A stretch of DNA of 64,000 bases from Megamerina dolium. Lineage: Eukaryota > Arthropoda > Insecta > Diptera > Megamerinidae. The notes beneath the pieces are model-generated. The model was not told where the DNA came from. It ran no database searches and saw only the letters and a program-made list of their open reading frames with translations. Each line of letters starts with the position of its first letter. Within the stretch, counting starts at the first letter, position 1. Below, piece by piece: positions 43,323-55,012 of the stretch. Location of the stretch: positions 62,377,355 to 62,441,354 of the forward strand of contig OY978525.1 in the NCBI GenBank assembly GCA_963854835.1, in the 5' to 3' direction. Both the position numbers and the translations under genes were made by a program.

Positions 43323-46300
43323 ATGGATGATTTGAAAACTTCAAATTGTAGTGATAGCAGTAGTAACAGTATCAAAGAAGATACAGCTGCGAAGAAAAAA
43401 CAATACTCATATCTAAAAGAATATATTCATTCCACCTCTATTTTTATAGAAACAAGTACCCAAAAATTAACAATATCTTCTGTTTACTGTCCTCCTAGAA
43501 ATAATATAACAGAATCACAATTTTCTGATTTTTTTGCAACTTTAGGGCATACGTTTATCGCGGCGGGGGACTATAACGCCAAGCACACTTATTGGGGTTC
43601 CAGGCTTATATCTCCAAAAGGTAGACGTCTTTTCTCGACAATATCAAGCAACGGATATGATGCCATATCTACCGGCCAACCTACTTACTGGCCTTCGGAT
43701 CCTAGAAAAGTACCGGATCTTATTGACTTTGGAGTAACTAAAAGTCTAAAAAGAACCCATTTAAAGGCATGGCCATCCTTTGAACTCTCATCTGATCATT
43801 CTCCATCGTTCATTTTACTAAATGTTTTAGTTAGTTTCAGGGAATCAAGCCAGTATCTTACAAACAAATTCACTAATTGGCTAAATTATAAAAAATATAT
43901 TAGTTCTCACATTGGCCTTAAAATACCTCTTAAGACAGTAAAGCAAGTCCACAGTGCAGTTGAAAATTTCACCAAGTTGGCTCATGAAGCTGCTAAAATT
44001 GCAACACCTCAACATAAATTCCAAGATTATAAAAAGCATACAAATGCCGATATTGAGGAATTAATTAAAATTAAAAGGAAAGCCAGGAGAGAATGGCAGC
44101 AGCATAGATCACCAAACCTAAAACAAAAATTGGCAGACTGCACTAAAACACTTAAAAGAATCTTAAAAGAAGCCGAAGAGAGACGTTTAAATATTTATAT
44201 TAGTAATCTTGCTCCAACAAAAGATACAGATTATTCTCTGTGGAAAGCAGTCAAAGGTGTAAAATGTCCGATAATAAGAGAGGCTCCAATACGAATGCCA
44301 GATAGATCATGGGCAAGAAGCGATCAAGATAAAGCAGAAGCATTTGCAAATCAATTAGAAGGCGTTTTCAAACCAAATGAATGTACAAGAGATGGAGGAT
44401 TACCAATCATGACCAATAACAGCTCTACTACCTTAGTGAGATTTTCTTTAAAGGAACTTAACAAAATCATAAATGAACTAAACGTCAAAAAAGCTGCAGG
44501 GTATGATAAAATAAGTGCCAAAATAATCGCCGAGCTACCTCAAATTGCAGTAAAACATTGCAGTTATTTCCTCTCAGCAAGGAAAATTTGCCAAATAATT
44601 ATGATTGCAAAACCTGGAAAAGATTCAACTAATGTATCGTCGTACTATTAGCCTGCTGCCTATTCTATCCAAAGTGTTTGAAAAACTATTAATGTTGAAG
44701 ATACAGCCAATTGTTGAAGCAAATAACATTATACCGTTGCATCAATTTGGGTTCAGAGCAAAACATGGTACAGTAGAACAAGTTCACAGAATAGTATCTA
44801 ACATTACAAAAGCGTTCGAAGCAAAGCAGTACTGCTCAGCAGTATTTCTGGACGTCGCACAAGCTTTTGATAAGGTTTGGCATGTTGGCATACTTCACAA
44901 AATCGGTTGTCTCTTTCCAGATAACATTTGCAAAATATTAAAGAGCTATCTGTTGAATAGGAAATTTATGGTTAAACAAAGATCGTATTTAACTCAAACA
45001 CGTACGATAATGGCTGGGGTCCCTCAAGGAAGCGTCTTAGGTCCCTTTTTATATCTAATCTACACTTCAGATATACCAACAAATGGCAATCTTTTCACAT
45101 AAACTTTTGCAGACGATACAGCAATCTTGAGCGTCGATGATAATCATAGTAAAGCGTCAGAAAAACTGCAAAGTCACTTAAAAAGAGTACAACACTGGCT
45201 GGAGACATGGCGTATTAGAATCAACGAATCAAAATGCGTCCATATGACTTTCACGTTGAATAGAAAAACATGCCCTCAACTACAAATTAATGGTCAAAAA
45301 ATACCACAAAAAAACGAAGTGACCTATCTAGGCTTTCATCTCGATAGAAGGCTAACCTGGAAGAAGCACATTGAAACAAAGCAATCGCATGCTAAATTAA
45401 AAGCAGCCAAACTTCATTGGTTGATTGGAAACGCCTCGAAATTGTCACTTCATAATAAAATGCTTATATTCAAGTCCACCATTAAACCAATTTGGAGCTA
45501 CGGCATTCAGCTTTGGGGCACTTCTTCAAACCCTAATATTGAGAAAATTCAGCGTGTTCAATCTAAAATCCTTAGACGTCTTTGCCAAGCTCCTTGGTAC
45601 ATCAGTAACACAAATATACACAAGGACCTACAGATTGACACTATTAAAATATACATAGGGAAACATTGCCAACGTTACTCTGAACGACTAAGTAATCATC
45701 CTAATACTCTAGCGAGAGAGCTCCTTTAGCTTAAATATATTAAAAGACTAAAAAGGAAAAATGTTTTAAATATATCTTTCACATAATCTCTCATTACTAT
45801 TATATATGTCCTTCATGAAATCACATGTTATATTTGTTTGCTTTAAGTTATTTAAATGATTCTACACATTGTTGTAGAATCAACAAAATGTATTTTTTAG
45901 TATATAAGATTTGTATAATTATTGTTAGTTTCGTAAGAAAGATACAATAAATAGAAGAAAATGCAAAAAAAAAATATCTAAAAGAGCGAGAAAATGATGA
46001 AAAGGATGCAAAGAAATATACAACATGAAATCTCCTATATCAGAGCTTAAGGGACAGATGATCGGAGTTAGTAAGACAGTAAGCATCAATCAGTTATCAA
46101 CAACAGTAATGGACAATTTACATCGAGTGGTGATTTTAAGAAATAGTGAACAATTGATCAGGTTAACAAATTACAAACATTTATCAACTAAATGTGTTGT
46201 AAATAACCTCATTACACAGCTAATGCTAGATATAATCGAGTGTAGATTATCTGATGATGATGAGTATGATATAGAAAGGCGGTTTCATGCAGAACTTTTG

Positions 46301-46425
46301 GCAAAGATAACACATTGAGCACCTGAAGCATTTGAAAAATTACGAGTTATTTTCAAAGAACTAAAATATGATGAAGCTTTAAAAGTTTTAGATGATTCAA
46401 TTATTTCTATAAAAAAAATTAAATA
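43323..46425 (+). pseudogene. Unknown coiled-coil ORF split by a jockey insertion
   Basis: MDDLKTSNCSDSSSNSIKED starts at 43323 and runs into the jockey inserted after 43420. On the far side of the jockey, past the repeated target site, the same frame continues with charged residues (EREND, DAKKY) to a stop near 46027. An overlapping ORF (46025-46318, MKSPISELKGQMIGVSKTVS, 97 residues) and a helical tail (EAFEKLRVIFKELKYDEALK) follow. I do not recognise the protein. It is convergent with the Maverick-type protease at 46515-46838, so both may belong to one Maverick/Polinton remnant. That link is inference. Confidence 0.45.
43421..45973 (+). pseudogene. Jockey-clade LINE, 5'-truncated, with 12-bp duplication (jockey copy 5)
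   Basis: Bounded by ATATCTAAAAGA at 43409-43420 and 45974-45985. It starts inside the endonuclease: SSVYCPPRNNITESQF, FIAAGDYNAKHTYWGS, VPDLIDFGVTKSL and ELSSDHSPSFIL. RT: IMIAKPGKDS, TISLLPILSKVFEKLLMLK, LHQFGFRAKHGTVEQVH, LDVAQAFDKVWHVGIL, MAGVPQGSVLGPFLYLIY and catalytic TFADDTAILS. C-terminal YGIQLWGTSSNPNIEKI and CQAPWYISNTNIHKDLQ. There is one frameshift near 44640 and one in-frame stop at 45100-45102, just before TFADD. It ends in an A-run at 45964-45974. Relatively young. Confidence 0.92.
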
Positions 46426-46514
46426 AAGCATTGTTCGCTTGTTATTGATTTTGAACAAAAAATATTGTGTTTTATTTCATTTATTAAAAGTGTAAACAAG
46501 TTGATATACCAATT

Positions 46515-46838
46515 TTAAACATAGATGGCCACAATTATATATATATTAAATTTCTGATAACGCTTATAATTATAGTTGATGTTTGTCCCCAAATATTTTA
46601 TCAGTTCTTTCGGTGGAGGCAAATTTTTACAGTTGTAATATTCAATATGATTTTTATTCTTATAGTATCCTACCCAATGTGTTCCACTAGTTTGTATACT
46701 ATCAAGGTTAACAATTCCGCACTCGATCACATGTGGCTTTCGTGGTAGAGTATCACGTATGAAAACTCCTCGAAAATGTGGTAAATATTTAGCGAATTTC
46801 ACAATGTCCACATCAGTGAGCATTCTCTTGGGTGACAT
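46515..46838 (-). pseudogene. Maverick/Polinton-type cysteine protease, C-terminally broken
   Basis: Adenain-like (adenovirus-type) protease of large Maverick/Polinton DNA transposons. It would process virion-like proteins. MSPKRMLTDVDIVKFAKYLP, FRGVFIRDTLPRKP, ECGIVNLDSIQTSGTHWVGY and YYNCKNLPPPKELIKYLG follow the family order. The catalytic His is present in GTHWVGYY. The acidic residue usually found in the EYFDSFG position reads YYNCKN. The region that should carry the catalytic Cys is replaced by FNIYIIVAIYV before the stop. It is therefore a dead fragment. No integrase, polymerase B or ATPase was seen nearby. Confidence 0.75.
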
Positions 46839-47004
46839 ACTTTAAAGTTTAATGGTTGTGGTCGATAAAAGAATGTCCGATATGGTTTCAAATATAAACC
46901 ATTCAACTGTAGTAAGTCAAAATGATACGTGTCTAATTTTCGCGCCTTAGCTCACTACATTATAAAAGCATTTTAATTTTTATATTAGCTACGTTCTTTT
47001 GCAC

Positions 47005-47446
47005 GCGAGTTGCAAAAAAAACACTGACTTATTTGCCGAACTACATGCAAAGCAACAACAAAAATAAGCGACATCGTCTATTTCAATTGAGTTCAATTGA
47101 ACTTGCTTATATTTTAATCGATCTGAGTTATAGTGTTGGAAAGTAAAAATACTGCACTACTGTGAATAGACTACTGGAATGTGCTTGGGAAATTTCAACA
47201 ACACGTCAAATTGTTGTAAATATAAACAAAAATAAGCAAAATAAAACAAGTGCAAATAAAAATTTATTTTAAATAAACGAATATATTTACCACAGATTCC
47301 GCAGAATTGTTTCTTTTTTGTTTTTATTTCGTTTATAAAATTCACTAACAACCATATATACCACCAGAGTTGCTAAGTAACTAAAGGGAAATTATATTCA
47401 AGTAAAAGGGAAGCTATATGTGAGATTATGTTCTTTTGCAACTCGC
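47005..47446. repeat. MITE family B, copy 2, inside the gypsy LTR
   Basis: TIR GCGAGTTGCAAAA at the left and its complement TTTTGCAACTCGC at the right. The interior matches copy 1 at 30809-31235. It is absent from the corresponding place in the duplicate (near 51267), so it inserted after the duplication or in only one parental copy. Confidence 0.8.
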
Positions 47447-47889
47447 TTACAAAAGCTTGCAGATATTATTATATTTCATTACTATAATGTCATAACAACA
47501 GTTATTATATTCTGTATTATATCACTATGCACATTATATCATGTAATTACTATTAAACTGTAATAACATCATAGTGCCTGAATGATCATTACCGTATTAT
47601 ATATAACGTAATGATTATTGTGTCACTTTGTTGGTAAAAATGCATGGTCATGGTTATATTGAACTTCGTATTGCACTTTTGATGATGCATGCGAAATATT
47701 TAAAGCATAAAAACAAAAAAGAAAGCTTAAATTATAACTATGGCAATAAATTGATTTACTGAAGAAGTTGCATTTTCTTCAGAATTTCTATATTCAAAAA
47801 CGAGGTAAAATTGTAAAATTAGGCTATATAAACTAAGAGAACTTGAAATGAAGTCAGTTAAGATAAGATGATTTTGTTAAGTTCTAATG

Positions 47890-48085
47890 TCAAGAATAAG
47901 TGTAAAAGTTATAGTAAAAAGGTAGAGTAACAGTAAAAAGTTATTGTAAAAGGTAAAAAGTAAAGGTTCAAAAGTTAAGGTAAAAAGTAAAAGTGTAGAA
48001 GTTACCGTAAAAAAAGTAAGGTTAAAAGTAAAGTAGAGCAAGTAAAGATTAAGTGACAATAGTTATTGTAAAAAGAAGTTTAGTG
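47890..48085. repeat. Low-complexity AGTAAAAAGT-rich tract (unit 1)
   Basis: Degenerate tandem array of 10-14-bp units such as AAAAGTTATAGT, AAAAAGTAAAGGTT and AAAAGTAAAAGTG. It is present again at about 51663-51859 in unit 2. Function unknown; it is part of the LTR or leader. Confidence 0.75.
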
Positions 48086-48189
48086 ACAGTGAAAATATTT
48101 TTAAATCTTTTTTTGTATTGTAATCTGTTTTCATAACATTCAGAAATACTTAATTACTTAAAGTAAAAATAAACATAAGAATATTAATC

Positions 48190-49090
48190 AGCACTGGGTG
48201 CAGTGCGATTGATTTGGTTGTTTGTGACATAATATGGGGCGTTTGCAATCATACGTTGTAGATCAATCATAGGTTTTAAATTGAAATCTTTGGAGAATTC
48301 CGACATTGAAGGTTGTCGCATTACCCCACAGCTGTATGTCATATGTCCATTCTGGTTTTAAGACAGCTGAGTAGAGTAAGAGTTTACTCTCGAGTGAAAC
48401 TTGGGAGTTTCGATTTAGCAACTAGTGCAAATTTCTAAGTTTTATGCCTTGTGCCTTACGTTTGGTGAAGATTTGTGTTCTCCCAGTTAGTTTGCTATCG
48501 AGGTGCATGCCTAGGTATTTAGTTTCCTTATATTGCGGAATATTTACATCATTGAGTTTTACGAGTGGGCAGGTGCTACATTTTACTTGGGTAAATTTCC
48601 ACTACGGGATAACAAAGCCAGATAACAGCATTGTATATATAGATAAGGAAAGTGATTCCCTCTTTTGGGAGTTGTTTTAACTCTTCTCCAGTGATGAGAT
48701 TATACTCGGGGGCTTTCTTAGCTTTAAGGTTTTTTATTGCTTCTTTGACTTCTCCTTTCGAAAACTTTTTAATGGGTGGGTCCATCTGGTAGATGTGTTC
48801 CAAGGTTTCTCTCACTCGTTGGGCAGTACTGGGTGGGTTCGTGAGGAGTGAAAATTCTCTTTAGATGTAGAGCAAATGTGTAAGCTTTTCCGTGGTCACT
48901 TTTAGCTCAATTATTATTTTCTTTTCTGATAGCAGATTGTGCCAGAGTTGGCCTCCTTAAATGTTTAATTGCTTTTCAAAGGGAGTAGTCAGAGACAACA
49001 TTTGCATCAAGGTTGCTGAGATAATATTGAAGTTGTGAATTGTGCTCGTTTTGTAAAAATTGAAGGAATTGAGATTCATTTTAAAAGCGG
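48190..49090 (-). pseudogene. Jockey-clade LINE fragment in gypsy LTR (unit 1)
   Basis: Minus strand, read from 49090 leftward: YYLSNLDANVVSDYSL and KAIKHLRRPTLAQSAI; LHLKRIFTP near 48870; FSKGEVKEAIKNLKAKKAPE, LITGEELKQLPKEGITFLIY and YNAVIW (48770-48620). Then comes a jump at about 48600 straight to the C-terminal part (YKETKYLGMHLDSKLTG, YDIQLWGNATTFNVGILQRF, NAPYYVTNNQINRTAP). The RT catalytic core is deleted. The plus-strand ORF at 48444-48680 is an antisense shadow. Confidence 0.8.
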
Positions 49091-49169
49091 ACAAGGAAGA
49101 AAAGGATAAGTCATATAAAGTAAGATATTAGTAAGTAAATATTGTGACCTCTGCAGGGACTTAAATTTT

Positions 49170-49187
49170 TGGCGAGCCGGTAGTATA
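49170..49187 (+). promoter_or_regulatory. Gypsy primer-binding site candidate
   Basis: TGGCGAGCCGGTAGTATA resembles the TGGCGCAGTCGGTAGG primer sites of several insect gypsy elements and is followed by the gag region. The same sequence occurs in the duplicate near 52943. Confidence 0.45.
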
Positions 49188-49345
49188 TAGCGAAGTATCT
49201 TGTAAGACAAGATATTTTACGTTAAACGTTTAACGCAGTATTAAAATTCCATTGTTACCTAGGACACAATATCAATTTGTGTTCCAGGATATCTGATGGA
49301 GGTTAGTATTTCCTAAGATTTTGCTATTCAGAAGCAACCACTTTC

Positions 49346-50950
49346 GTGTGGGATTTAATTAAGCGACATAGTACTTACGAGCAATTCGAGCTCATAAAAT
49401 CGAAAGTGCAGCACGGCAAAGTACTAGCACCAGGTGAGGAGCTAGAAGCTACATTAACAGAATTAAGAGTCCTTTTAGAAACACACGACCAAGTAAGTTT
49501 AGTCGTGAAGGACAATTTGGATGCAGCGGAGGCACAAATAAGAAACCTCAGATTAAGGATTGTAAACCAAGTGTTGGAAGCTGAAAAACCAGACGCAAAG
49601 AACGTAGAACTCCACAGAAGGAATCAGGAGTTAGAAGGATCACTTAAGGAGAGAAATATTTCCGAGGAATTTATAGGCTTTCCAGGCCCAAGAAAGAAAT
49701 CTTGAGAGGGAACGCAGTTTAGCAGAAGAGACACCTCTTCGCCGCCGTACACCTGTAAGGAAGATACTTACGAACTCGCAGCCACAAACAACGAAAAAAA
49801 TGCGTATAGACGAGATAGCGCAGATGGTTAGTAGACTATTTCCAGTACTCACTGGAGCTTAGTCAAGAAATTTAAGAACAGAAGTCTATCAATTTATCTC
49901 TGGCTGAGAATTAGTCAGTAGAAGAATAAAACCAGATGAGTTGGATGACTTCACATCTTGTATAAATCAACGTCTATACGGAGATGCGTTTAATTTGGTA
50001 TTGGGAAAAAAATTTTCCAATTTGGAAGAATTATATACACTTAAGAAACACATATGTACCTAAAAGCAATCCACTTAGAACCAATCACTCACCAAATCCA
50101 GTTTGCTCGGCAATTACCGCAGGAAAGTATAAGTGCATTTGCCAGAAGATTAGACAAACTGAAAACCTCCGCAACACAGTGTGCCAAACTCTAATATGGG
50201 GGAAAAGGACACCAAGCACTACTGCAGGAGCTGGAGACCGCCGCAAAGAAATCGTTTGTAACAGGTCTTAGTGAACCAATGCTTAGAATCCATTTGCTAA
50301 GCAAGAAAGGCACGTTAGAGGAACTAGCAGAGAAGGCCGTAAATATGAATATCCTGCTCGAAAGAGGGCAACAGCACTATCAGCTCGATATGGGAACCAA
50401 TGTAAGTCCCAATGTAAGACCCCTGCAATATAGTGGTTTTCCAAACCCAAAACCAAAATTTTGCTAAAAGTAGTCCAGCTGAAATGGAAAGTGTCAGACA
50501 TGCGTCTTCAGAGATTGTTGACACACCCTCCACGTCAAATAGTAGGATGGTAGAATTTGGTAGTCAGGCATCCAGAGGAATTGTTGACCCATCTTTCCCA
50601 ACCAGTGATAGCAAACATGGTTATTGTTTTGGAGTCTCTGACGTAGATGATATGTTCATTGAGTATCCGTGCAAGGAAGCAAAAAATTGAAAACCCATTT
50701 TACTGGTAGACTCTGGGGCAGATACCAGTTTAGTCATATCAACAGTAATTAATAAATACGTTAGCAAGATAGGGAATTCAAGGAAAAATCTTAGTGGTGC
50801 ATTTGGAAGATTTGTCACCACGTTAGGGCCAATAGCAATCCAACATGAAAGGAGAGAGGGATACCTGCAGCTAGTATCCTAGAAAGTGTCAATTTATGGA
50901 ATCGATCGGTCCTCAATACTATGAAAAAGAAGCTGATTTTCTTCAGCGAG
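49346..50950 (+). pseudogene. Gypsy gag-protease (unit 1)
   Basis: Gag N-terminal coiled stretch at 49346-49705 (MWDLIKRHSTYEQFELIKSK, LDAAEAQIRNLRLRIVNQ). Gag core at 49965-50390 in broken frames (LYGDAFNLVLGKKFSNLEEL, ARQLPQESISAFARRLDKL, FVTGLSEPMLRIHLLSKKGT). Aspartic protease at about 50695-50830 (LLVDSGADTSLVISTVIN, catalytic DSGA). Stops and frame changes occur near 49705, 50075 and 50465. Gag would form the particle and the protease would cleave the polyprotein. Confidence 0.75.
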
Positions 50951-51202
50951 CGAAAATAACATTTGATGACTTTACCTCTCAAATTATTGGACGAGAGTAC
51001 TCTATTAACTCTAAAACAGTGAGGTTGTAGTACCAGGTAGAACTATGAAGATAGTTTCCTTGAACGTAAGTACTGATTTGGAAACAGTTATAGTGAGAAA
51101 ACAAAAATTGCTCCCTAAATATTTTTAGGTGAGACATTGCGATGTGTCACAAATAATAAAGTTTATCTACCAATACTGAAAACAAATACGAAATCGTATA
51201 CA

Positions 51203-51351
51203 TGTCTAATTTTTGTGCCTTGACTCACTACATTATAGAAGCATTTTAATGTTATATTATAACAACACTTATTATATTCTGTAATACGATATATCATTAT
51301 GAACACTTTATTATGTAATTAATATTAAACTGTAATAACATCATAGTGGTT
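51203..51351 (+). repeat. Diverged LTR start at the duplication junction
   Basis: ATGTCTAATTTTTGTGCC and following match the LTR start at 46923-47004 and 47490-47580 at roughly 85%, without the MITE. The sharp change in identity at the border shows this piece has a different history from the flanking units. Confidence 0.75.
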
Positions 51352-51962
51352 GAATGATCATTACCGTATTATATATAACGTAATGATTATTGTGTCACTT
51401 TGTTGGTAAAAATGCATGGTCATGGTTATATTGAACTTCGTATTGCACTTTTGATGATGCATGCGAAATATTTAAAGCATAAAAACAAAAAAGAAAGCTT
51501 AAATTATAACTATGGCAATAAATTGATTTACTGAAGAAGTTGCATTTTCTTCAGAATTTCTATATTCAAAAACGAGGTAAAATTGTAAAATTAGGCTATA
51601 TAAACTAAGAGAACTTGAAATGAAGTCAGTTAAGATAAGATGATTATGTTAAGTTCTAATGTCAAGAATAAGTGTAAAAGTTATAGTAAAAAGGTAGAGT
51701 AACAGTAAAAAGTTATTGTAAAAGGTAAAAAGTAAAGGTTCAAAAGTTAAGGTAAAAAGTAAAAGTGTAGAAGTTACCGTAAAAAAAAGTAAGGTTAAAA
51801 GTAAAGTAGAGCAAGTAAAGATTAAGTGACAATAGTTATTGTAAAAAGAAGTTTAGTGACAGTGAAAATATTTTTAAATCTTTTTTTGTATTGTAATCTG
51901 TTTTCATAACATTCAGAAATACTTAATTACTTAAAGTAAAAATAAACATAAGAATATTAATC

Positions 51963-52863
51963 AGCACTGGGTGCAGTGCGATTGATTTGGTTGTTTGTGA
52001 CATAATATGGGGCGTTTGCAATCATACGTTGTAGATCAATCATAGGTTTTAGATTGAAATCTTTGGAGAATTCCGACATTGAAGGTTGTCGCATTACCCC
52101 ACAGCTGTATGTCATATGTCCATTCTGGTTTTAAGACAGCTGAGTAGAGTAAGAGTTTACTCTCGAGTGAAACTTGGGAGTTTCGATTTAGCAACTAGTG
52201 CAAATTTCTAAGTTTTATGCCTTGTGCCTTACGTTTGGTGAAGATTTGTGTTCTCCCAGTTAGTTTGCTATCGAGGTGCATGCCTAGGTATTTAGTTTCC
52301 TTATATTGCGGAATATTTACATCATTGAGTTTTACGAGTGGGCAGGTGCTACATTTTACTTGGGTAAATTTCCACTACGGGATAACAAAGCCAGATAACA
52401 GCATTGTATATATAGATAAGGAAAGTGATTCCCTCTTTTGGGAGTTGTTTTAACTCTTCTCCAGTGATGAGATCATACTCGGGGGCTTTCTTAGCTTTAA
52501 GGTTTTTTATTGCTTCTTTGACTTCTCCTTTCGAAAACTTTTTAATGGGTGGGTCCATCTGGTAGATGTGTTCCAAGGTTTCTCTCACTCGTTGGGCAGT
52601 ACTGGGTGGGTTCGTGAGGAGTGAAAATTCTCTTTAGATGTAGAGCAAATGTGTAAGCTTTTCCGTGGTCACTTTTAGCTCAATTATTATTTTCTTTTCT
52701 GATAGCAGATTGTGCCAGAGTTGGCCTCCTTAAATGTTTAATTGCTTTTCAAAGGGAGTAGTCAGAGACAACATTTGCATCAAGGTTGCTGAGATAATAT
52801 TGAAGTTGTGAATTGTGCTCGTTTTGTAAAAATTGAAGGAATTGAGATTCATTTTAAAAGCGG
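51963..52863 (-). pseudogene. Jockey-clade LINE fragment in gypsy LTR (unit 2)
   Basis: Copy of 48190-49090 at the same position in the duplicate, including the same RT-core deletion. The jockey therefore inserted and decayed before the gypsy part was duplicated. Confidence 0.8.
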
Positions 52864-53118
52864 ACAAGGAAGAAAAGGATAAGTCCTATAAAGTAAGATA
52901 TTAGTAAGTAAATATTGTGACCTCTGCAGGGACTTAAATTTTTGGCGAGCCGGTAGTATATAGCGAAGTATCTTGTAAGACAAGATATTTTATGTTAAAC
53001 GTTTAACGCAGTATTAAAATTCCATTGTTACCTAGGACACAATATCAATTTGTGTTCCAGGATATCTGATGGAGGTTAGTATTTCCTAAGATTTTGCTAT
53101 TCAGAAGCAACCACTTTC

Positions 53119-54750
53119 GTGTGGGATTTAATTAAGCGACATAGTACTTACGAGCAATACGAGCTCATAAAATCGAAAGTGCAGCACGGCAAAGTACTAG
53201 CACCAGGTGAGGAGCTAGAAGCTACATTAACATAATTAAGAGTCCTTTTAGAAACACACGACCAAGTAAGTTTAGTCGTGAAGGACAATTTGGATGCAGC
53301 GGAGGCACAAATAAGAAACCTCAGATTAAGGATTGTAAACCAAGGGTTGGATGCTGAAAAACCAGACGCAAAGAACGTAGAACTCCACAGAAGGAATCAG
53401 GAGTTAGAAGGATCACTTAAGGAGAGAAATATTTCCGAGGAATTTATAGGCTTTCCAGGCCCAAGAAAGAAATCTTGAGAGGGAACGCAGTTTAGCAGAA
53501 GAGACACCTCTTCGCCGCCGTACACCTGTAAGGAAGATACTTACGAACTCGCAGCCACAAACAACGAAAAAAATGCGTATAGACGAGATAGCGCAGATGG
53601 TTAGTAGACTATTTCCAGTACTCACTGGAGCTTAGTCAAGAAATTTAAGAACAGAAGTCTATCAATTTATCTCTGGCTGAGAATTAGTCAGTAGAAGAAT
53701 AAAACCAGATGAGTTGGATGACTTCACATCTTGTATAAATCAACGTCTATACGGAGATGCGTTTAATTTGGTATTGGGAAAAAAATTTTCCAATTTGGAA
53801 GAATTATATACACTTAAGAAACACATATGTACCTAAAAGCAATCCACTTAGAACCAATCACTCACCAAATCCAGTTTGCTCGGCAATTACCGCAGGAAAG
53901 TATAAGTGCATTTGCCAGAAGATTAGACAAACTGAAAACCTCCGCAACACAGTGTGCCAAACTCTAATATGGGGGAAAAGGACACCAAGCACTACTGCAG
54001 GAGCTGGAGACCGCCGCAAAGAAATCGTTTGTAACAGGTCTTAGTGAACCAATGCTTAGAATCCATTTGCTAAGCAAGAAAGGCACGTTAGAGGAACTAG
54101 CAGAGAAGGCCGTAAATATGAATATCCTGCTCGAAAGAGGGCAACAGCACTATCAGCTCGATATGGGAACCAATGTAAGTCTCAATACACCGTTAAATCT
54201 TAAGAAACTTACCAGACCCCTGCAATATAGTGGTTTTCCAAACCCAAAACCAAAATTTTGCTAAAAGTAGTCCAGCTGAAATGGAAAGTGTCAGACATGC
54301 GTCTTCAGAGATTGTTGACACACCCTCCACGTCAAATAGTAGGATGGTAGAATTTGGTAGTCAGGCATCCAGAGGAATTGTTGACCCATCTTTCCCAACC
54401 AGTGATAGCAAACATGGTTATTGTTTTGGAGTCTCTGACGTAGATGATATGTTCATTGAGTATCCGTGCAAGGAAGCAAAAAATTGAAAACCCATTTTAC
54501 TGGTAGACTCTGGGGCAGATACCAGTTTAGTCATATCAACAGTAATTAATAAATACGTTAGCAAGATAGGGAATTCAAGGAAAAATCTTAGTGGTGCATT
54601 TGGAAGATTTGTCACCACGTTAGGGCCAATAGCAATCCAACATGAAAGGAGAGAGGGATACCTGCAGCTAGTATCCTAGAAAGTGTCAATTTATGGAATC
54701 GATCGGTCCTCAATACTATGAAAAAGAAGCTGATTTTCTTCAGTGAGCGA
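53119..54750 (+). pseudogene. Gypsy gag-protease (unit 2)
   Basis: Same content as unit 1 at an offset of about 3.77 kb. It has an extra stop near 53230 and a 24-bp insertion near 54185. The protease DSGAD box is at about 54500-54520. It is joined to pol beyond the mariner. Confidence 0.75.
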
Positions 54751-55012
54751 AAATAACATTTGATGACTTTACCTCTCAAATTATTGGACGAGAGTACTCT
54801 ATTAACTCTAAAACAGTGAGGTTGTAGTACCAGGTAGAACTATGAAGATAGTTTCCTTGAACGTAAGTACTGATTTGGAAACAGTTATAGTGAGAAAACA
54901 AAAATTGCTCCCTAAATATTTTTAGGTGAGACATTGCGATGTGTCACAAATAATAAAGTTTATCTACCAATACTGAAAACAAATACGAAAGCGTATACTG
55001 TGAGTAACGATA

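Larger units (their letters stand above)
46908..49169 (+). repeat. Gypsy 5' LTR (with insertions)
   Basis: The start is set by similarity to 61340. The end is placed before the tRNA-primer-like TGGCGAGCCGGTAG at 49170. It contains MITE B copy 2 and the jockey fragment 48190-49090, so the original LTR would have been about 0.9 kb. The right edge is tentative. Confidence 0.5.
47582..51201 (+). repeat. Tandem duplication, unit 1 (LTR-gag-protease)
   Basis: From about 47582 the sequence is nearly identical to 51354-54998, offset 3772-3773 and later 3797. Only about a dozen substitutions, one A-run difference and one 24-bp indel (near 50412/54185) were seen. Left of this point the copies drop to roughly 85% identity. 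Unit 1 ends at CGTATAC and joins LTR-like sequence (ATGTCTAATTTTTGTGCC). Confidence 0.93.
51352..54998 (+). repeat. Tandem duplication, unit 2 (LTR-gag-protease)
   Basis: Second copy of 47582-51201. It has a 24-bp insertion near 54185-54208 relative to unit 1, and a stop (CATAATTAA) near 53230 where unit 1 reads CAGAATTAA. It continues into sequence leading to pol (interrupted by the mariner), so unit 2 is the one joined to the rest of the element. Confidence 0.93.

Noticed and set aside
48444..48680. 78-residue plus-strand ORF present twice (also 52217-52453), which could suggest a conserved gene
   Set aside because: It is antisense to a jockey fragment readable on the minus strand; the two copies come from the tandem duplication.
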